NCBI RefSeq assembly: GCF_000499845.2
Contig: NC_023751.2
Span: 33,044,309 to 33,108,308, forward strand
Direction: 5' to 3'
DNA: 64,000 bases
Source: Phaseolus vulgaris
Taxonomy: Eukaryota; Streptophyta; Magnoliopsida; Fabales; Fabaceae
Notes under the pieces: model-generated
Databases searched by the model: none
What the model was told of the DNA's origin: nothing
Seen by the model: the letters and a program-made list of their open reading frames with translations, nothing else
In this document: in pieces, positions 59,454-64,000 of the stretch
Numbering within the stretch: position 1 is the stretch's first letter
Layout: each line of letters opens with the position of its first letter
Position numbers and translations under genes: made by a program

Positions 59454-62400
59454 TTACATGGACCCATATTCCAATGATTCCCAACTGAATGGCTGGAATA
59501 CATAATAGACTTTGGGTGAGCTTTTGAAGAGCAAAGCCACGCAAACACACACAGCTGCAATGGCAACCATTGACAGCATTGCTGGCCTATAAACCAGTGC
59601 AGTTTTCACACCACCATACGCCAACTTGTGCTGGCATAGCCCACAATGTCGCAGCATTGCTGTTGTTTCAATCTTCTCAGTTTGCAAACTTGAAACTTTT
59701 GATGATTTATGTCCATCTGATTGCTTCTGCTTTATGTTACTATCTACAAGAGTGCCTGGGATATTAAGCACATGTTCACTTTTGCATGTGTTGCTTATTT
59801 TCCTCTGGACAAGTTGAATGTAGGAGTAGTGGCCTCGCAGGGATGCATGGTCATAAGGGGTCAAACCTGTAGTGTCCTGAGCACTTTTCCATGCCTCAAT
59901 TCCCACCTGAACATGGAAAACAAAGGAGTTAAATATTTTTTACTACACCCTGCCACATGTAATTCAATTAAGAATAGCCAGTTAACTAAATCCTGCACAG
60001 GAACTAGCTAAAGAAGGTGAAAAGTGGGGAACAGGAAGAATGCTTTAAGTATTATCAGAAATAAAGGAGCGTTTGGAAGAGCTTGGATCGTATATGAGCA
60101 TATCACATCTTAAGCTCTAAAAAGGCATTTGAAAGCTCGTAAAAGTGGCTTATGAGCCTTGTAAAAATTTCAATAAATTTCATAGTGAAACTTAAAAAAT
60201 AAACTCATCTGATATACTCATTTAAAAATTGCTTTTGTTTACCCAAATGTTCCATAATTACTAATAGTTTAACTGTAATCTCCATACACATCTCCCATCC
60301 GTTGCATTGGAGATCCCATATTAATTACTGATATGGCCAAATAGTATATATGAATGAGGCTGATCCTTATACCAGGAGTCGGCCCTTATCCAATGAGGGT
60401 GATCCTTAAGATAGTACCACAGTCTATCCTAGAGATAGTTGGCCGAACCACTTGTTATGAGATTCTTATCGGATCATCCAAAAATGTCTAATTAAACACA
60501 ACTTACGTGCAAGATATCTAGTCTTGGTATATAGGAATTGTTGGAAATCTCACATTCACTAGTGATACGATCAAAATAGTGTATATAAATGAGGGGCAGT
60601 CCTCATCATATGAGCTAACTTTTGTCATCTTAAGCAGACCCAAACCCAAATTCTAAAACCTGGAGTTTGTAATAGTTAAAAAAGTAACTGAAGACGTATG
60701 ATGCATACAGAGAAGAAAGGAATTACCAGTCCTGGATCATCAGTTAATGCATCCAATACATTATCCGAACCATGTATACTTGCTGCAACATGAAGGGGAG
60801 TCAACCCAGCCGGCCCAACTGAATCAGGTCTGAATATGAATCTGTTAGGGGACTTGCTGACTTGCTGCTCTTTACTGTTTCCACCATCTGAAGCATTAAC
60901 TGGCACAAATTTTAACAGTAGTTCCACCATAGGCCTGCAATTTCTTTTTACCGCTTTGTGCAGAAGATCCATCTCTAACAATGCTAACTCAACTGAGGTA
61001 TGCTCTCCTATATCAACAGTGTCCTCAAAGATAATGTTCAAGAGCTTTTTCATCACAGCACACCAGTCATGGTCCATAGAGAAGCCAACAAGCCACATGA
61101 ACCGATTGAAATGGAAGCAATCTTGTACAGGTGCCACAGGACCTAGCCGAACTTTCATACGGTTTCTGTGAAGGAGCCAACCCATTTCCTGTATGAAATA
61201 CAATGCTTGAGTCTTTTCTTCCATTCGTTTAGTTTTCATTTGGATGTCATCAGCAGTCTCAGCTGTCTCAATGACATTCTCCAGCTTACATATCTCTGAA
61301 CAAATTTCTTGCTCTGCAACTATGAATGGAAAGGAACAGCTGCTAAGACCATTATCTTCCACCTGAGTCAAGATTATCTATCATATCAGATATGAAAATA
61401 TAGCTTTAAAAGCAAGAGAAAGTGAAATCCTATTTGTGCAGAATATCTTTTATCTGAATCTAACACTTGACAATTCTCCGCTTCAACAGCAGAAACTATC
61501 TAAATGCATTTTTGCATGGATAGGTTACTTGGCTCCATTCAGCCTTTTCTTAAACCATTTGAAAATCTGTTGGTTTCAGGAATAAAGTATCACTTACATA
61601 ACTAGTTTCGCCAAGGGAAAAGCCACATAATTACATAATAAATCAATGTCTCAAGACAGGAAAAAGGAGAATGGGTGATGTCAACCTATGACTCAGTCTC
61701 ATTTATTGAATGGTTTTCAATTGTTCATAAAATCTAAAACTATGGAGGACCTTCAAAGTTTATTAAAGCTAAAGTCACCAAGTGGCAGTCATCATCTAAT
61801 TCTAAGCTAAGCTACAAAAGTTCACATTGAAAAAATAAAAAATTACTTCATAAATTTTGCTGAAGAGAAGGCCAGTGCAAAAAGAATATTTTTTTCTATG
61901 AGTACAAGTACACCACCTCAATAAACCCTCTTCCAGCCACATTTGGTATACAACAAGAGAAGCTCAGATGCTGAAGCTCATGACGTCCAATGGCAGCATC
62001 AGCATCAACCAAATCATAACAACTTTCTTGTACCAGATACTTCCCTTCAAGTGCACAGAGCAACCTGAAATCAAGAGAAATGGATTAGCTTCAGGTCCAA
62101 TTGCAGCAAACAAAATCCAGACCACAGATTTCCCTTCCTTCACAAATCTATCTATATTGGATTTATGTAACTAACAAAAGCAATCATTTATAAGATGTTA
62201 CTTAGAAGAATAAACAAGTCAAATAAATTGTGGAATAAAATCATACATTATTCAGATAGGAAATGATGTTCGAGTATTATTATATTATAAAAATTAATTA
62301 GGGGAAATGATTAGAAAAAATCATTTCAATTACAGACGTGATTTTAAATATCAACAACTAACTATGCCAAAAAGACAAAAATATTTATTTGATATTTAGA

Positions 62401-64000
62401 TAAGATCTAATTAACCTAATCTAGTCTATACACACTTTTTTTATACTGTAAATTTGGAGCATGATTTAAAATGCATTAAGTACAAACTCTCAGATACTAT
62501 TAATTACTTAAAAAATAAGTATTAAGACAAAAGTATTTTATTTTAACGAAAGAATACATTTATTTAAGTATGTATGTATCTTCCTTTTCTTGTAATATCT
62601 TCTTCAAAAATTATCAAAAAATATAATTTCACATCTTTTATATTTTAGTTATTTTTAATTTAATTTGACCATACAACTGACAAGTGATATACTAGTAAGG
62701 AAAAACTATACCCTAGACATTTAAGTAGTGTATCTCTCTCATCCAACTTTGAAACAATGTCAGGGCCTGGAAAAGTATTGCATAGAAGTCGTACTTCTCT
62801 GAAAATCCTATCTTATCATATTGCCCTAAGTCTAAGGCAAATGATGTATCTACAACGAGCAACAAAAACATTATATATTTTGTTTTTTCCTAACTTCTTC
62901 GGATGACTTAGTATGCCCTGCAGTATAATAACTGAAATAAGCACACTGTTATCAATGGCAGATGGTGGAATATGGTAGAGGTAAAAATTCCACTATATAA
63001 ACACACCAGTGCAGCCTATAGCACTACCATAATAGGCCTCCCTCAACAAACTGTCTATGGCGGTTGGTGAAAATTCCACCATGTCATTCTGGCACAGCCA
63101 CACCATTTAACAACATTACCTAAGTCTCAACTGAACAGATTTGAATCATCAGGCATATAGAGATTTACCTGGTGTTGGACAGCAAAAGGTTGAATCCTTT
63201 CACAATAAATTGAACACAAGAACTTGAAGAAACAGCAAGTGGTTTAACACAAAAAATCTGACAATTCTGTGGACTTTTGAATCGCAATGGTACATCTATG
63301 ACCACCTGACCTGCAGGAGAGATTTATGACATAAAATAGATTGTTGTTACCTAAGTAAGATGAGATAAAATCCTAATGATAATTGATATACAATCACATG
63401 AGAAGAATGAACACAACACAGTGAGAGAACAAACCATTATACAGAAAAGCTACTGAGTGCTGCACTCTTGTATATATCCATCCTGTTCTCCAAAAAGAAT
63501 CATTCGGCGTAGCAAGTTTTCTCAAGCTGGATCCTAGATTATAGCATAGCTGCATTATGAAATAGTAACATATAAACATTTAGACATTCTATGACTGTTC
63601 CCATGATTCCAGTAGGCAACTAATATATCATATTATATCAAATTATACCTCTTCCCAAGCGGAATTTTCTAGACGGAGATATACAGTTAATATGATACAG
63701 CCAGGCCTTATATAGCTCTCTATCTCAGTGGGACTATGGGATAACCAGTTAAGGATCTGACATTCAAAGAAAAACATAAATCAAACATATAAAAAAACAG
63801 TTCGGTGAAATTGTTTATACCAATTTTAAGGCAAAGATAAAGTACCTGTGATCGGAGAGCATGGGGGAAATCATTTGGAGCCTTGCCAAATAGTTTGAAA
63901 ACAATTCGATCTGTGCGACTCTGCAAACAGAAAATATAAATAAAATGCCAACAAATACAATCTTGACAGCCACAAGAAAACAAAGTTTATACTTGAGGTG
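59454..64000 (-). CDS. SQUAMOSA promoter-binding-like protein, SPL1/SPL12 type, 3' part (5' truncated by window edge)
   Basis: Long-form SPL transcription factor. Visible exons (minus strand): 63993-64000 (end only), 63846-63920, 63649-63756, 63435-63549, 63169-63310, 61917-62064, 60727-61362 and 59454-59906, about 560 C-terminal residues. Junction phases agree. Segments in order: [73 protein letters not shown] and [17 protein letters not shown]. An ankyrin-like part follows with [20 protein letters not shown] and [20 protein letters not shown]. The end is a Cys-rich CGLCQHKL, a transmembrane segment [20 protein letters not shown] and [14 protein letters not shown]. These closely follow Arabidopsis SPL1/SPL12. 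The SBP DNA-binding domain lies beyond the right edge. Long SPLs of this clade lack a miR156 site and act in thermotolerance and fertility (known for Arabidopsis). Confidence 0.93.
60066..60253. repeat. hAT-type MITE in the last SPL intron
   Basis: The left end GGAGCGTTTGGAAGAGCTTG and the right end reverse-complemented (GGAACATTTGGGTAAACAAA) are imperfect inverted repeats of the type used by hAT-derived plant MITEs. About 190 bases, non-coding. Confidence 0.5.
60305..60640 (+). repeat. Degenerate TRIM-like element with two LTR-like copies of the dispersed repeat
   Basis: Copy A starts near 60307 (TTGGAGATCCCATATTAATT ... TAGTATATATGAATGAGG). Copy B starts near 60539 (TTGTTGGAAATCTCACATTC ... 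TAGTGTATATAAATGAGG). Both share the block order of the 1301-1419 repeat but read on the plus strand. The 120-base interval between them could be the internal part of a tiny non-coding LTR element. Located in the last SPL intron. Confidence 0.45.
62930..63115. repeat. Dispersed repeat fragment in an SPL intron
   Basis: This stretch (ATCAATGGCAGATGGTGGAA ... CTATGGCGGTTGGTGAAAAT ... TTCTGGCACAGCCACACCAT ... TTTAACAACATT) has the wording of a legume repeat with GGCGGAATAT/GGCGG blocks that I associate with hAT-like non-autonomous elements. It interrupts the 1.1-kb intron 62065-63168. No ends were resolved. Confidence 0.4.

Noticed and set aside
1..64000. tRNA, rRNA, CRISPR-like arrays, organellar insertions
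   Set aside because: No cloverleaf, rRNA core sequence, regularly spaced repeat-spacer array or chloroplast/mitochondrial gene was recognised on either strand.

Overview
This is a nuclear plant window, most likely from a papilionoid legume (Phaseolus/Vigna/Glycine type; inferred). The genes have spliced GT-AG structures in AT-rich DNA. The proteins are plant-specific: an SBT2 subtilase, a UGT71-like glycosyltransferase, an SPL1/SPL12-like factor, a P-class PPR protein and a fasciclin-like AGP. The spacers hold CACTA-type palindromic MITEs, hAT-type MITEs and a dispersed LTR/TRIM-like repeat of a kind I associate with legumes.

Layout: 1-291 (+) is the last exon of a gene that may be a JMJ14/18-type histone demethylase. 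4739-5365 (-) is an intronless fasciclin-like arabinogalactan protein. 6604-14517 (-) is a nine-exon gamma-SNAP gene. 16051-16449 (+) and 22675-23040 (+) are two small intronless genes for secreted proline-rich proteins. 27355-28758 (+) is an intronless, GC-rich UDP-glycosyltransferase. About 12.5 kb without a convincing gene follows. Then come an SBT2.2-like subtilase (41228-47718, +, ten exons), a CCDC174-like protein (49226-52011, +, three exons), a PPR protein (53327-55723, -, two exons), a decayed Ty3/gypsy fragment (about 56780-58690, -) and the 3' part of an SPL1/SPL12-like gene (59454-64000, -, cut by the window edge). For every complete spliced gene the exon boundaries were read from the sequence, and the summed exon length is divisible by three.

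The genes do not form one pathway. The most informative relation is positional. As I recall it, Arabidopsis has JMJ14 (At4g20400), gamma-SNAP (At4g20410), a TAP35/TAP44-type small tapetal protein (At4g20420) and SBT2.2 (At4g20430) in a row. The same order appears here, expanded by repeats and by the FLA and UGT genes. This makes the two secreted proline-rich genes candidates for diverged positional counterparts of At4g20420.

Other points of interest are a UGT whose catalytic His position is Asn although the partner Asp, the PSPG box and the reading frame are intact; a GU-rich imperfect hairpin at 20872-20935 that could be a small-RNA precursor; a duplicated poly(A)-signal segment behind the second small secreted gene; an inverted-repeat insertion inside an older MITE; and a hAT-type DUF659 remnant. 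I found no CRISPR, operon, rRNA or tRNA feature.
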